This document shows, piece by piece, positions 8,609 through 17,792 of a stretch of DNA of 64,000 nt. The DNA lies in the NCBI RefSeq assembly GCF_000342005.1, contig NZ_AOHO01000071.1, forward strand, positions 82,365 through 146,364, given 5' to 3'. Source of the DNA: Amycolatopsis decaplanina DSM 44594 (GTDB lineage Bacteria > Actinomycetota > Actinomycetes > Mycobacteriales > Pseudonocardiaceae). Every line of letters starts with the position of its first letter. The stretch's first letter is position 1. Made by a program: the position numbers and the translations under genes. The notes under the pieces are model-generated. The model made no database searches. It was given only the letters and a program-made list of their open reading frames with translations, and had not been told where the DNA came from.

Positions 8609-9806
8609 AGGGCCGGCCAGTCAGGGTCGCCCACGGGACGTGCACGGTCACCCGCTCCCGCAGCTGTTCGTTCATCAGCCATAGCTCCCCTGTCGCCGGC
8701 CAGTACGACAGGTTCTGCGAGTTCACCGGCGCCCGGCCGCTCAGCCGCGACGTCGACGTGCCGCCGACCCCGCCGTGCAGGCACGACGGATGATCCCCGG
8801 CCACCCCGGCGTACTCGGGACACACGCCGGTCATCACGAAATACCCGTTGCGCGCCACGGCTCCCTGCATGCCCCACACCGGCGACACGAACCCTTCCTT
8901 CGCGTGCACGGTGCCGTCGGCCGACAGCTTGGGCAGACCGGTCGCGCGGTCGAACGGCCATCGCAGTACCCGGCTCCCGGCGGCGTCGGACACGTGTTCC
9001 GACGTGACGATCGAGCCGTCGCCGTGGTCGAAGGACATCGTCGACAGACACGGCCGGGTCCCGATCGCGGTGGTGCAGCTTCCGCCTCCCGGGTACCAGT
9101 ACGCGCCGATCTGCGGCATCGCGTAGTCGTAGAACGCCGCGTGGTACTTGCCGTCCGGTCCCTTGCCGACGACGCCAAGGCTGTCGTCGACCTTCCAGAA
9201 GTGCGTGGTGTCGAAGACCCGCACCACTCCCCCGGTGGTCGCGACGAACAGCCGGTTCCCGATCCAGGTCATCCCGTGCCCATGTCCTTGCACGACGGCG
9301 AAATTGTCGTTCGACGTCGGTTCGACGAGCAGCACGTGCCGGTATCCCAGCCCAGTGGCGTCCACAAAGGACAGCCGGACCATGGTGTCGCCGGGAGTGT
9401 GCCAGGACGTCGCCACGACCCGTTTGCCGCCGACCTTCCCGGTCACCGCGTCGGCGTCGCCGGAGCCGGTCAGTCCCTGCGGGATCCAGTCGTTGGTCTT
9501 GTCGTCTCCTGCGTCCTCCCAGCAGAATCCCGCCGGGTTCAGTGCCGCCGCGAGATAGGTGGCGTGGCACAGCGGCCGTGCCTTCCGGTTGGCCGCCGCC
9601 AGGATGTCCGGCAGGGCCTTCGGCGGGAGGTGTTTCTCCAGCGCGGCGATCCGCGTGCCGTAGGTGCCGAAGGTCGAACCGGACGTCCAGCGGAAACCGT
9701 CGACCGTGGCCGAGTCCATCTTCGGGAAGGCGGCCGCGGCGGACGCGACCCCGGGGATGAGCGCGAAAACCAGCAGGAGTGAAGCGAGAAGTCCCAGCCT
9801 CTTCAT
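8607..9806 (-). CDS. Secreted protein of unknown function
   Basis: 399 residues from the ATG at 9806, chosen because it opens directly into a Sec signal peptide (MKRLGLLASLLLVFALIPGVASA, cleavage expected after ASA). The mature part contains repeated strand-like blocks (KRVVATSWHTPGDTMVRLSFVD; NRLFVATTGGVVRVFDT; GYFVMTGVCPEY), which suggests a beta-propeller, and several cysteines that could be disulfide-bonded. I do not recognise the family. No catalytic motif is evident. The stop codon abuts the 21-bp repeat array. Divergent from the methyltransferase at 9903. Confidence 0.85.
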   Translation of the reverse strand: MKRLGLLASLLLVFALIPGVASAAAAFPKMDSATVDGFRWTSGSTFGTYGTRIAALEKHLPPKALPDILAAANRKARPLCHATYLAAALNPAGFCWEDAGDDKTNDWIPQGLTGSGDADAVTGKVGGKRVVATSWHTPGDTMVRLSFVDATGLGYRHVLLVEPTSNDNFAVVQGHGHGMTWIGNRLFVATTGGVVRVFDTTHFWKVDDSLGVVGKGPDGKYHAAFYDYAMPQIGAYWYPGGGSCTTAIGTRPCLSTMSFDHGDGSIVTSEHVSDAAGSRVLRWPFDRATGLPKLSADGTVHAKEGFVSPVWGMQGAVARNGYFVMTGVCPEYAGVAGDHPSCLHGGVGGTSTSRLSGRAPVNSQNLSYWPATGELWLMNEQLRERVTVHVPWATLTGRP

Positions 9807-9902
9807 GCCGCGAGCCTTCCGGTCGCGCGCATACGTTCGATACAAACCGCGTCAGGACACGGAAACTCGGAGAATCCGCGAATCCGGGCTATATTCGCGA
9901 CT

Positions 9903-10700
9903 GTGCTGACCGAGAGCTATCGCTACCCGGACACCGGCGACCACGTCACCGGGATGTTCATCCGACGGCACGAACCCTACGACGGCTACTGGGCGGCCAG
10001 CGAGGACCGCGCGCTCGGGAAGGTCGCCGAACAGCTCACCTCGATCCTCGGCCCACGCGAAGGGGTCAAGGCGCTCGACGCCGGCTGCGGCGAGGGCCGC
10101 CTCCTCCCCTGGCTCGCCCGGTTCTCCGCGCGCGTCACCGCCGCGGACCCGGACCCGGACAGGCTGGCCAAGGCACGCGAGACCGTCGTCGAGGACACCG
10201 AGTTGTCCTTCGCCGTCTCGCCGATCACCGAACTGGACGGGGGACCGTACGACCTCGTTCTGTGCAGTCACGTCGTCCAGCACGTGCCGACGTCGGACGT
10301 CGCGCCGATTCTGCGGCGGCTGGCCGGGGTCACCGCGCCCGGCGGCGCCCTGGTGCTGGCCTACAGCCGGTCGCCGATCGGGCGGGGCGCGTTCAGTCTC
10401 GACAGCGTCGAAGCCGGCGGCGAGGTCCGCTCGCGCCGTGTGCCGCGCGAAGAGTTCGACAAAGCGCTACGCGACGGAGGCCCGGCGCTCCCGGTGCGCT
10501 ACCTCGACCCGGAGGAGGTCGCCGCCGACGCGGCCGAAGCGGGCTGGCGCACCGGGTGGGAGTGGACGTACCACGTCCTCGACGATCTCGGTCCGGCCGA
10601 CGAGCACATCGACCGCGACGAACTGGTCAACGCCTCCGGCCCGCTCCGCCGTCATCTCGGCCGGGACCTGATCACCCTGCTGCGCCGCGAACCCGCATGA
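9903..10700 (+). CDS. SAM-dependent class I methyltransferase
   Basis: 265 residues from GTG 9903. The SAM-binding motif I is VKALDAGCGEGRLLPWLARF, followed by the acidic motif II (VTAADPDPDRL) and motif III/IV around GPYDLVLCSHVVQHV. The C-terminal third (LDPEEVAADAAEAGWRTGWEW) probably contributes substrate specificity. Substrate unknown. The stop overlaps the ATG of the next gene by 4 bp (ATGA), so the two are translationally coupled, suggesting the methyltransferase works with the tail-anchored protein. Confidence 0.88.
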   Translation: MLTESYRYPDTGDHVTGMFIRRHEPYDGYWAASEDRALGKVAEQLTSILGPREGVKALDAGCGEGRLLPWLARFSARVTAADPDPDRLAKARETVVEDTELSFAVSPITELDGGPYDLVLCSHVVQHVPTSDVAPILRRLAGVTAPGGALVLAYSRSPIGRGAFSLDSVEAGGEVRSRRVPREEFDKALRDGGPALPVRYLDPEEVAADAAEAGWRTGWEWTYHVLDDLGPADEHIDRDELVNASGPLRRHLGRDLITLLRREPA

Positions 10701-11926
10701 CCGCGGTGCTCCTCACTTTCGCCTGGGCGGTCCCCCTGTCCGAGCGCGAGGCGGAGAAGGTCCTGGACGGCGGCCGCGACCGAGGGCGGCTGGTTCACCT
10801 CGACGGGAAACTCGGCGAGGAGTGGACGGCCGCGGAGAACTTCCTGGCCAGTTACTCGGAGCCGCCGCGACGCCGGGTGCTGCGCAAACGCACCGGCGGC
10901 TCCCGGCTGTCGATTCGCATCGGCGCGGTCAGCCTGCCGTGCGAACTCGTCGTCACCTGGCATCCGGCCTATCACGCGATGACGCTGATCCTCGCGACCA
11001 CGATCACCGGCGGGGCGGCCGGACCCGCCGCCGAGTTCGACCTCGCCATCGCCGTCCTGCAGAGCCTTCAAGGCCGCGAGACGGCGAACGAGGAGAACGG
11101 GCTGCACGGCGGCTACGGGGAGAAGTCCTTCCCCTCGCTGCTCAAGGCCGTCACCCACATCTTCGAAGACCTGACCAAGGGCTGCGGCCTGACCGAGGGG
11201 CTCAGCCGCAAGGGCTGGTGCGTCGAACTGCGGTCCCACGACGGACATCCGCCCGCCCAGCGGGTCGCCGCCGATCCCCGGCCGTTCTACGGACTGGCGA
11301 CCAGCGACGAGGGCTGGCGGTTCGTGCCCCGCGAGGTCGCCAGGGACGCGCTCGGCCCGTCGTGGGGCACGCGCTCGTTCGTCTCCGCCTACACGATGGC
11401 GGGCGGGATCGTCTGCCTCAACAGCAAGGATTCCGACTACGTCGAGCACCAGGACGAGCTGATGCGCGGCCCGTTCGGCGCGGCCGAACCGTACTTCGGC
11501 ATCGACAGCGACGTCGGCGGGCTCGACCACGGGATGCTCTTCATCCTCGAACGGGTCCTGATCCGGATGGCGCTGGCCGATCAGTGGCTGCGCACCGCCC
11601 AGCGGGAAATGCGGGCGCTGACGGAGGAAAAGAAGTCGCCGAACCGCACCCGGCTGCTCCGGGGCTCGCTCGACGACATCCTCGAAATGCTGCATTCGGT
11701 GCTCCCGCCCGAGATCGATTCGCTGGAACGCCGCCTGGTCACCAGCATGGGCGTGGAGCGGATCATCGCCCAGCTCGACCGCCAGGCCGAAGCGATGGAC
11801 GAGGAGACCCGGTACGCCTACGAGAGCACGGTGAGCGCGCGGGTCACGCGGCTCACCGTGGTGACCGTCGTGCTGACGGTCGTCACCATCGTCCTCGGCG
11901 TCCTGCAGGTGCTCGTCTCACTCTGA
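10697..11926 (+). CDS. Tail-anchored membrane protein of unknown function
   Basis: 409 residues from ATG 10697. I recognise no catalytic motif. Residues ~1-380 look soluble and mixed alpha/beta, with VVTWHPAYHAMTLILATTITGG and a central TRSFVSAYTMAGGIVCLNS. A long helical stretch (REMRALTEEKKSPNRTRLLRGSLDDILEMLHSVL) precedes one C-terminal transmembrane helix, LTVVTVVLTVVTIVLGVLQVLV, ending at the last residues. There is no signal peptide, so the body should face the cytosol. Coupled to the upstream methyltransferase by an ATGA overlap. Its 3' end overlaps the convergent small membrane gene by 9 bp. Confidence 0.8.
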   Translation: MTAVLLTFAWAVPLSEREAEKVLDGGRDRGRLVHLDGKLGEEWTAAENFLASYSEPPRRRVLRKRTGGSRLSIRIGAVSLPCELVVTWHPAYHAMTLILATTITGGAAGPAAEFDLAIAVLQSLQGRETANEENGLHGGYGEKSFPSLLKAVTHIFEDLTKGCGLTEGLSRKGWCVELRSHDGHPPAQRVAADPRPFYGLATSDEGWRFVPREVARDALGPSWGTRSFVSAYTMAGGIVCLNSKDSDYVEHQDELMRGPFGAAEPYFGIDSDVGGLDHGMLFILERVLIRMALADQWLRTAQREMRALTEEKKSPNRTRLLRGSLDDILEMLHSVLPPEIDSLERRLVTSMGVERIIAQLDRQAEAMDEETRYAYESTVSARVTRLTVVTVVLTVVTIVLGVLQVLVSL

Positions 11927-12127
11927 CCGGCGGCGCTGCTTGCGGGCACGCTCGCCGAACAGCACCCCCACGCCCGCGGCCACCATCAGCGCGCTCGCCA
12001 CCACGTGCGTCCCCGGCGGGAGCAGGTGGAGCTGCACGAACCAGCTCGGATCGGTGCTGCCCAGCAACCGGTTGATCAGCCCGCCGCCGCCCTGCACCAG
12101 CAACAGGATTCCCAGCAGCTCGATCAT
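11918..12127 (-). CDS. Small two-helix membrane protein
   Basis: 69 residues, ATG at 12127 (MIELLGILLLVQGGGGLINRLL). Two hydrophobic segments (residues ~2-20 and ~38-58) and a basic C-terminus RARKQRRRSE. It starts 4 bp inside the end of the upstream membrane-protein gene (ATGA overlap), so the pair is coupled. Family and function not recognised. Confidence 0.7.
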   Translation of the reverse strand: MIELLGILLLVQGGGGLINRLLGSTDPSWFVQLHLLPPGTHVVASALMVAAGVGVLFGERARKQRRRSE

Positions 12128-12711
12128 CGTCGCGCCCCTTCCTCGACCCTGTCGCCCTTGGGTGAAAGTTCCTGCCACAGCGGCCCGGTGGCGAACCAGA
12201 TGGCCGTCACGACCCCCAGCCTCGGCAGCCAGCCCCACAACGGATCGACCTGCTCGGTGTCGCCGACCATGAAGATCAGCAGGAGCAGCACCCCCGCGGC
12301 CAGCCCGCAGGCCAGCACGCATTTGAACCAGTCACGCCATTCGGCGCGCAGCTTCTCCCGCCCCCGCGGCTTGGGCGGCGGTGGAGGCCCGCCCGCGAAC
12401 CGGTGGGCGAACCGCACGTCGGCCCACTTGATCATCGAATGCCCGAACACCACGCTGAAGCCCAGGTACACCGCGGCGAGGCCGTGCACGAAGTTCGCCG
12501 TGGCGCCGTTGCGCAGGTCGATGACCGTCGCGACCAGCACGACGAGGTCGATCACCGGGGTCAGGAGCAGCAGCACGACGCTCGTCCGCTTCAGCTTGAG
12601 CAGATAGCGGGCCACGAGGCCGGCGACGATGGCGACCCAGAAACCGATCTCCCCTCCGGCGACCACGGCCGCCATGGGGTTTTCCGCGATGAAGTCCCAG
12701 ATCTTGTTCAC
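12124..12711 (-). CDS. Four-helix membrane protein of unknown function
   Basis: 195 residues from GTG 12711 (VNKIWDFIAENPMAAVVAGG); an in-frame ATG at 12774 would add 21 non-conserved residues. Hydrophobic segments fall near GEIGFWVAIVAGLVARYLL, VVLLLLTPVIDLVVLVATVI, FVHGLAAVYLGFSVVFGHS and CVLACGLAAGVLLLLIFMV. A proline-rich cytosolic loop (GGPPPPPKPRGREKL) sits between helices 3 and 4. Coupled to the 69-residue membrane protein downstream. Not assigned to a family. Confidence 0.75.
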   Translation of the reverse strand: MNKIWDFIAENPMAAVVAGGEIGFWVAIVAGLVARYLLKLKRTSVVLLLLTPVIDLVVLVATVIDLRNGATANFVHGLAAVYLGFSVVFGHSMIKWADVRFAHRFAGGPPPPPKPRGREKLRAEWRDWFKCVLACGLAAGVLLLLIFMVGDTEQVDPLWGWLPRLGVVTAIWFATGPLWQELSPKGDRVEEGARR

Positions 12712-12821
12712 GGTCCGAGTCTGTCTCGCGGCCCGGGGATTCCGCGTCGGCGTACGGCACGAGATCACCGTCATCAGTTAGTAGGACCCCGCGGCGCGTC
12801 CCGGTGTGCTGGGATGGACGG

Positions 12822-14021
12822 GTGCCCACGTTCGTCCCGCGTCTGAACCACCTCGCCGAATGGAAACAGGACCTCGTCATCGCCTTCGGCACGTGGGTCC
12901 TCGGCGTGCTGGTCTACGTGAGCGGGATGCAGGTGCTGCTGGCGGGCCCCGACGAAACGCCACTGTGGATCCGGCTGAGCGAACTGACCGTGCTGTGCGG
13001 CCTGGAGATGTTGCGCCGCAAGATCCCGCTGGCGCTGATCTGCGCGCTGGCCGTGCTCGCCGTCGACGTCGCGTTCGGTCCCTCGCTCCCGATCCTCATC
13101 GTCTTCACCGATTTCCTCTACGCGACGACGCTCTACGGTTCGCGGCGCACCAGCAGGCTGATGATCGGCGTCGCGGCGATCGGCACCATCGCGGTGGTCT
13201 GCCTGGCGCTCATCTTCTCCGCACAGTGGCGCACGGCGGTCCTCGCCGCGTTCGCCCTCCTGCCGTTCCTGGTCACCCCGGTGTGGTGGGCGGCCAACGT
13301 CCGTCAGCAGCGGGACATCGCCGAAAGCGAACGGGCGAACGCGGTCCAGCTGGCCACGATCGGCGAACTGGACCGGAAGGCCGCTGTGGCGGGGGAACGC
13401 TCGAAGATGGCGCGGGATCTGCACGACGTCATCGCCGGGCATCTCTCGGCGATCGCGATCCAGTCGGAGGCCGCGCTGTCGATGGCCACCGCCGACCCGA
13501 AACTGTCCAGGAAGGTCCTGGAATCGGTGCGGGAGAACAGCGTGAGCGCGCTGGACGAGATGCGCGCGATGATCGGGCTGCTGCGCGCGGATCCCTCCAC
13601 AGGGGACACCGAGATCGAGCCGACCGCGCCCGCCCGGCTGGCCGAACTGTCCAAACTGGTCGAATCGGCGCGGGCGAGCGGGCTGGAGGTCGAGATCGGT
13701 TCCGTACCGGACCAATCGCCCCACCTCCCCGCCGCGGTCGACCTGACCGCGTACCGGATCGCGCAGGAGGCGCTCACCAACGCGGCCAAGCACGCCGCGG
13801 GCGGGCGGGCCGTGCTCGACATCCGCGCCGACGGAGGCATACTCACCGTCGAAGTGCGCAACGATCTCCGTCCCGGCTCCGGCTCGGGTGACGACGGCGG
13901 GACCGGACTCGGCCTGCTGAACATGCGGGAACGCGCCGCCGCGGTGGGCGGCACTCTCGCCGCCGGGCCGTCCGGCGGTGGCTGGCTGGTCCGCGCCGAA
14001 CTGCCTCTGGAGGGGTCTTGA
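12822..14021 (+). CDS. Two-component sensor histidine kinase (NarL/DesK class)
   Basis: 399 residues from GTG 12822. Five or so transmembrane segments fill the first ~150 residues. The HisKA_3 phosphoacceptor box is ERSKMARDLHDVIAGHLSAI (the His of DLHD). The HATPase domain shows the N box region (LTAYRIAQEALTNAAKHA) and a G box GGTGLGLLNMRERAAAVGG. Such kinases lack a PAS domain and sense through their membrane segments; the signal here is unknown. The stop overlaps the TTG of the response regulator (TTGA), so kinase and regulator form one coupled operon. Confidence 0.93.
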   Translation: MPTFVPRLNHLAEWKQDLVIAFGTWVLGVLVYVSGMQVLLAGPDETPLWIRLSELTVLCGLEMLRRKIPLALICALAVLAVDVAFGPSLPILIVFTDFLYATTLYGSRRTSRLMIGVAAIGTIAVVCLALIFSAQWRTAVLAAFALLPFLVTPVWWAANVRQQRDIAESERANAVQLATIGELDRKAAVAGERSKMARDLHDVIAGHLSAIAIQSEAALSMATADPKLSRKVLESVRENSVSALDEMRAMIGLLRADPSTGDTEIEPTAPARLAELSKLVESARASGLEVEIGSVPDQSPHLPAAVDLTAYRIAQEALTNAAKHAAGGRAVLDIRADGGILTVEVRNDLRPGSGSGDDGGTGLGLLNMRERAAAVGGTLAAGPSGGGWLVRAELPLEGS

Positions 14022-14680
14022 GCGACGGGAACATCAAGGTGCTGGTCGCCGACGACCACGGCGCGATCCGTGCCGGGTTGATGATGATCCTCGGCAACGC
14101 CGAGGGCATCGAGGTGGTCGGCGAGGCCGCGGACGGCGCCACCGCCGTCCGGCAGGCGAAGGCGCTGAAACCGGACGTCGTGCTGATGGACGTGCGCATG
14201 CCCGGTGTCGACGGCATCGCGGCCACGCGGGAACTGACCGCGGAGGGGTTGTGCGAAGTCCTCGTGCTGACCACCTTCGATCTCGACGAGTACGTCCACG
14301 CCGCGCTGCGGGCGGGCGCGGCCGGCTTCCTGCTGAAGTCGGTGGAGGCGTCACGGCTGATCGAGGCGGTGAAGCTGGTCGCCGCGGGCGAAGGAGTGCT
14401 CGCCCCGCAGGTGACACGGAAGCTCATCGCCGCGTTCGCCGCCGGGACCCGCGAACCTTCTCTCGTCCCCGACGGGCTCGAAGACCTGACCGAACGCGAG
14501 CGCGAAGTACTGGCCTGCCTGGGCGGCGGCCTGTCCAACGCGCAGATCGGGACGCGGCTGCACATCGGCGAGACCACGGTGAAGACGCACGTTTCGCGGG
14601 TGCTGACGAAACTGGAACTGCGGTCGCGGGTGCAGGCGGCGATCCTCGCGCAGGAGAACGGCGTCGTGCTGGAGGGGTGA
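14018..14680 (+). CDS. NarL/FixJ-family response regulator
   Basis: 220 residues from a TTG at 14018 overlapping the kinase stop. Receiver domain: acidic pocket ADDH, phosphoacceptor Asp in DVVLMDVRMPGVDG, conserved Thr in VLVLTTFD and Lys in FLLKS. C-terminal LuxR-type helix-turn-helix: LTEREREVLACLGGGLSNAQ through TTVKTHVSRVLTKL. Partner of the kinase encoded immediately upstream. Regulon unknown; the permease 50 bp downstream is a candidate target or operon member. Confidence 0.95.
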   Translation: MSDGNIKVLVADDHGAIRAGLMMILGNAEGIEVVGEAADGATAVRQAKALKPDVVLMDVRMPGVDGIAATRELTAEGLCEVLVLTTFDLDEYVHAALRAGAAGFLLKSVEASRLIEAVKLVAAGEGVLAPQVTRKLIAAFAAGTREPSLVPDGLEDLTEREREVLACLGGGLSNAQIGTRLHIGETTVKTHVSRVLTKLELRSRVQAAILAQENGVVLEG

Positions 14681-14731
14681 AGGCTTCCACCGATCTGCGA
14701 GGTGGGCGGCGATCTTCTAGCGTGAGCCTTC

Positions 14732-16189
14732 ATGCGGCGAACTCTGGACGTGGACGAGGTCCTGAAACGGCAGGATTCGGGTGAGCTGAAACGCCGCCTG
14801 CACGGGCGCGACCTGATCGGATTCGGCGTCGGCATCATCATCGGCACCGGCATCTTCACCCTCGCCGGGGTCGAGGCGAAATCCCACGCGGGCCCGTCGG
14901 TCACGTTGTCGTTCGTGCTCGGCGCCGTCGTGGCCGGGATGGCCGCCCTCTGTTACGCCGAACTGGCCTCCAGCGTGCCGACGGCAGGAAGCGCCTACAC
15001 CTACGCCTTCGCCACCCTCGGCGAGACCTTCGCCTGGATCATCGGCTGGGATCTGCTGCTCGAGTTCGCCCTCGGCGCGGCCGTCGTGTCGCGCGGCTGG
15101 TCCGGCTATCTCGCGAATCTGATGGGGCTTTCCCCCGACTGGTTCGGCGAAGACGCGAAGGTGAACATAGGCGCGGTCGCGATCATCGCCGTGCTGACCG
15201 TGATCGCCGTCCTCGGGATCAAGGAGTCGGCGCGGGTGACGAATCTGCTCGTGCTGGTCAAGGTCGCGGTATGCGTGCTGATCCTCGCGGTCGGCGTGTT
15301 CTACATCCGCGGCGAGAACCTCACCCCGTTCATCCCGCCCGCCCAGGCACCGGCGGAGACGGCGGGCACCCTGCACCAGCCGATCGTGCAAGCCGCGCTC
15401 GGACTCGAACAGTCCGTCTACGGAATCGCCGGGATGGTGACGGCCGCCGCCGTCGTCTTCTTCGCCTACACCGGTTTCGAGGCGCTCGCCAACCTCGGCG
15501 AGGAGACCGTGAACCCCAAACGCGATCTCCGGGTCGGCATCCTCGGCGCGCTCGGGGTCTGCGCGCTGCTCTACATCGGGGTCTCGCTCGTGCTGACCGG
15601 CATGGTGCCGTTCGCCGAGATCGACGCGGGTGCCCCGCTCGCCGACGCCTTCGACCGGGTCGGGCAGCATTGGGTGGGCGCGCTGATCTCGCTCGGCGCG
15701 GTCACCGGGCTGACGTCGGTGATGATGGTGGAACTGGTGACGATCGGCAGGATCGGGTTCGCGATGGGCCGCGACGGCCTGCTGCCGAAGAAGTTCGGCA
15801 CGGCGCATCCGCGCTGGGGCACCCCGCACCGGATGACCATCGCCGGGGCGGTGCTGATCGCGGCCCTGGCCGCGTTCGTGCCGATCTCCGAACTCGCCGA
15901 CATGGTCAGTATCGGCGCGCTGTCGGCGATGATCATCGTCGCGCTGGCCGTCCCGGTGCTGCGGAAGCGGCGCCCGGACCTGGAGCGCCCGTTCACCGTG
16001 CCGTTCTCGCCCTACCTGCCCATCGTGGCGGCGCTGGCGTGTTTCTACCTGATGCTGAACCTCGACGTGATGACGTGGCTGCGGTTCGCCGCGTGGCTGC
16101 TGCTCGGCCTGCTGATCTATCTCTTCTACGGCCGCAAGCATTCCCGCTTCGCGAAGGACGACCTCAGCTCCACAAACCGGCCGTCGTGA
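14732..16189 (+). CDS. APC-family amino acid permease (cationic amino acid type)
   Basis: 485 residues from ATG 14732, twelve or so membrane segments. The first helix carries GFGVGIIIGTGIFTLAG, the unwound GxG(I/V)xxGTGIF substrate-binding motif of the APC superfamily. FFAYTGFEALANLGEETVNPKRD is the TM6 region conserved in CAT/YfnA-like transporters. The C-terminus (RFAKDDLSSTNRPS) is cytosolic. Which amino acid it moves cannot be told. It follows the response regulator by about 50 bp and overlaps the convergent DUF6885-like gene by 26 bp. Confidence 0.92.
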   Translation: MRRTLDVDEVLKRQDSGELKRRLHGRDLIGFGVGIIIGTGIFTLAGVEAKSHAGPSVTLSFVLGAVVAGMAALCYAELASSVPTAGSAYTYAFATLGETFAWIIGWDLLLEFALGAAVVSRGWSGYLANLMGLSPDWFGEDAKVNIGAVAIIAVLTVIAVLGIKESARVTNLLVLVKVAVCVLILAVGVFYIRGENLTPFIPPAQAPAETAGTLHQPIVQAALGLEQSVYGIAGMVTAAAVVFFAYTGFEALANLGEETVNPKRDLRVGILGALGVCALLYIGVSLVLTGMVPFAEIDAGAPLADAFDRVGQHWVGALISLGAVTGLTSVMMVELVTIGRIGFAMGRDGLLPKKFGTAHPRWGTPHRMTIAGAVLIAALAAFVPISELADMVSIGALSAMIIVALAVPVLRKRRPDLERPFTVPFSPYLPIVAALACFYLMLNLDVMTWLRFAAWLLLGLLIYLFYGRKHSRFAKDDLSSTNRPS

Positions 16190-16832
16190 TCGCGGCGACG
16201 GCGGCCTCGGCGTCGCCGTCGTCGACCACGACCAGCGTCCGCTTCAGCGCCGCGGCCACCCATTCCACCGGCTGGTCGTGCAACCCGTTGTCCCCCAAGG
16301 ACGGATAACCGTCCATGATGGACACCAAGGTGCCTTCGGCGCCGATCCGCATGCCGGTCGCCAGTACGAAATGCCCGCCCGGCGGACGCCAGCGGGACGA
16401 CCACAGCGGCGGGACGCCCGTGTCGAGGTAGTCGAGCAGCGCCCGCGCCGGGGTGTCGTGCGCGCCGAATTCGGCCGGGTCGACCTCCGCGATCAACGCG
16501 AGCCTCGGCAGCCGCCACAGCGCCGCCAGGAGCATGAACAACGACCGCGGGGACCGGTTCCCTTGGGCGGGCACCGCGGCCAGGCGTCCGCCCGACAGCG
16601 CCCCGATCGCCCGCGCCAAGCCTTCCGGTGTGGTGCCTGCCAGCGCCGCGACCTCGTCCTGGCCCGCGACGTCGAACCCCGCCGCGCGCAGGGCGGCCAG
16701 CGCCGTGAACGGCCCGGCGAGCCCGTCCTTCTGCGGGAGTTCGGCCCGCGCGACGGCGACGAGGTGCTCGCCGCCGGGCAGCCAGCGGCGGCCGGACAGG
16801 CCCGTCCGGTCGCCGTCGATTCCGGAGGACAT
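16164..16832 (-). CDS. DUF6885-like protein
   Basis: 222 residues from the ATG at 16832; an in-frame GTG at 16850 is possible. Contains LPQKDGLAGPFTALAALRAAGF, AGQDEVAALAGTT and RSLFMLLAALW, a pattern I associate with the actinobacterial DUF6885 family, whose function is unknown. The order of blocks (Gln-rich N-terminal block, central variable part, GGHFVLATGMR strand) recalls cysteine-peptidase-like folds, but no catalytic triad is evident. Convergent overlap with the permease. Confidence 0.7.
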   Translation of the reverse strand: MSSGIDGDRTGLSGRRWLPGGEHLVAVARAELPQKDGLAGPFTALAALRAAGFDVAGQDEVAALAGTTPEGLARAIGALSGGRLAAVPAQGNRSPRSLFMLLAALWRLPRLALIAEVDPAEFGAHDTPARALLDYLDTGVPPLWSSRWRPPGGHFVLATGMRIGAEGTLVSIMDGYPSLGDNGLHDQPVEWVAAALKRTLVVVDDGDAEAAVAAITTAGLWS

Positions 16833-16922
16833 CAGTCTTCGAACGTCCACGACCGCATGATGAACGGTCCGGCCACGTGTCCTCCCGGTGCTCGCAGCGC
16901 CACAGACTGGTCAGTATCCCGC

Positions 16923-17792
16923 TCAGGGAGGCGCCGGGCCATCGCGTTTCCCCGGCGAGCGCAGCGCGACCCCGGCGACGACGGCCAGCGTGCCGAGTGC
17001 CTCGGGCAGGGCCGGGACCTGCCCGAGCCAGAGGAAGCCGATCATCCCCGCCGTGACCGGCAGCAACGCGAGCAGCAGCGCGAACCGTGCCCGCCCGGCC
17101 TTGCGCAGGACCACCTGGTCGAGCGCGTACGGCACGACGGTCGCGAGTACACCCACCCCGATGCCGAGAAGCAGCAGACGTGGCGAACCCCACACCGCGC
17201 CGGTGCCGAACGCCAGCGGCGACAGCACCACGGTGCCGACGGCGAACCCGACGGCCAGCCCGTCGATCCCGTTCCCGCCGACCGCGACCCGCTTCCCGAG
17301 CAGGATGTACCCGGCCCAGGCGGCCGCCGCGCCGAGCGCGAACAGCACGCCGAGCAGGCTGCCTTCGAGCCGGACGTCCGCGATGGCGACCACCCCGGCC
17401 ACCACCAGCAGCAGCGCCAAGACGTCCCGGCGGGTCCGCGAACCGAACGCCGCCACCACCACGGGTCCGGTGAATTCGAGCGCGACCGCGGTGCCGAGGG
17501 GTAGCCGCGCGATCGCCTCGTAGAAGAGCACGTTCATCCCGGCGGTGACCACACCGAAAGCGCCCGCGAGCAGGAACGTGCGCCCGGTCCACGCCGAGCG
17601 GGGTGGCCTGCGCCACGCCAGGAGGACCACCGCCGCCCCGAGACAGCGAAGCCAGGCCACCCCCGCGGGGGAGGCGACCGAAAAGAGACCTACGGCGATG
17701 GCCGCACCGGCGTACATCGAAATTCCGCTGAGAACGAACAAGAACGGCGCCGGCACGCCCTGAAGGCGGTTCCGGACGACTGCGATACCCAC
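16923..17792 (-). CDS. EamA/RhtA-family exporter
   Basis: 289 residues from GTG 17792. Ten hydrophobic segments in two homologous halves: the first EamA repeat starts at SGISMYAGAAIAVGLFSVASPAGVAWLR, the second near LLGVLFALGAAAAWAGYILLGKRV. YALDQVVLRKAGRARFALLLALLPVTAGMIGFLWLGQ is the typical end of RhtA-like transporters, which export threonine/homoserine and other metabolites in enteric bacteria. Substrate here unknown. Confidence 0.88.
   Translation of the reverse strand: MGIAVVRNRLQGVPAPFLFVLSGISMYAGAAIAVGLFSVASPAGVAWLRCLGAAVVLLAWRRPPRSAWTGRTFLLAGAFGVVTAGMNVLFYEAIARLPLGTAVALEFTGPVVVAAFGSRTRRDVLALLLVVAGVVAIADVRLEGSLLGVLFALGAAAAWAGYILLGKRVAVGGNGIDGLAVGFAVGTVVLSPLAFGTGAVWGSPRLLLLGIGVGVLATVVPYALDQVVLRKAGRARFALLLALLPVTAGMIGFLWLGQVPALPEALGTLAVVAGVALRSPGKRDGPAPP

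Noticed and set aside
8455..8793. Small repeat-coded proteins (HASSGSDHASSGSDHA and VTRVPALITRVPALI types) from the 21-bp array
   Set aside because: The 21-bp period is divisible by three, so open repetitive frames arise automatically. No start with ribosome-binding site and no conservation argument.
14717..16141. 474-codon minus-strand frame opposite the amino-acid permease
   Set aside because: His/Arg/Gln/Asp-rich shadow; the permease on the other strand has all family motifs.
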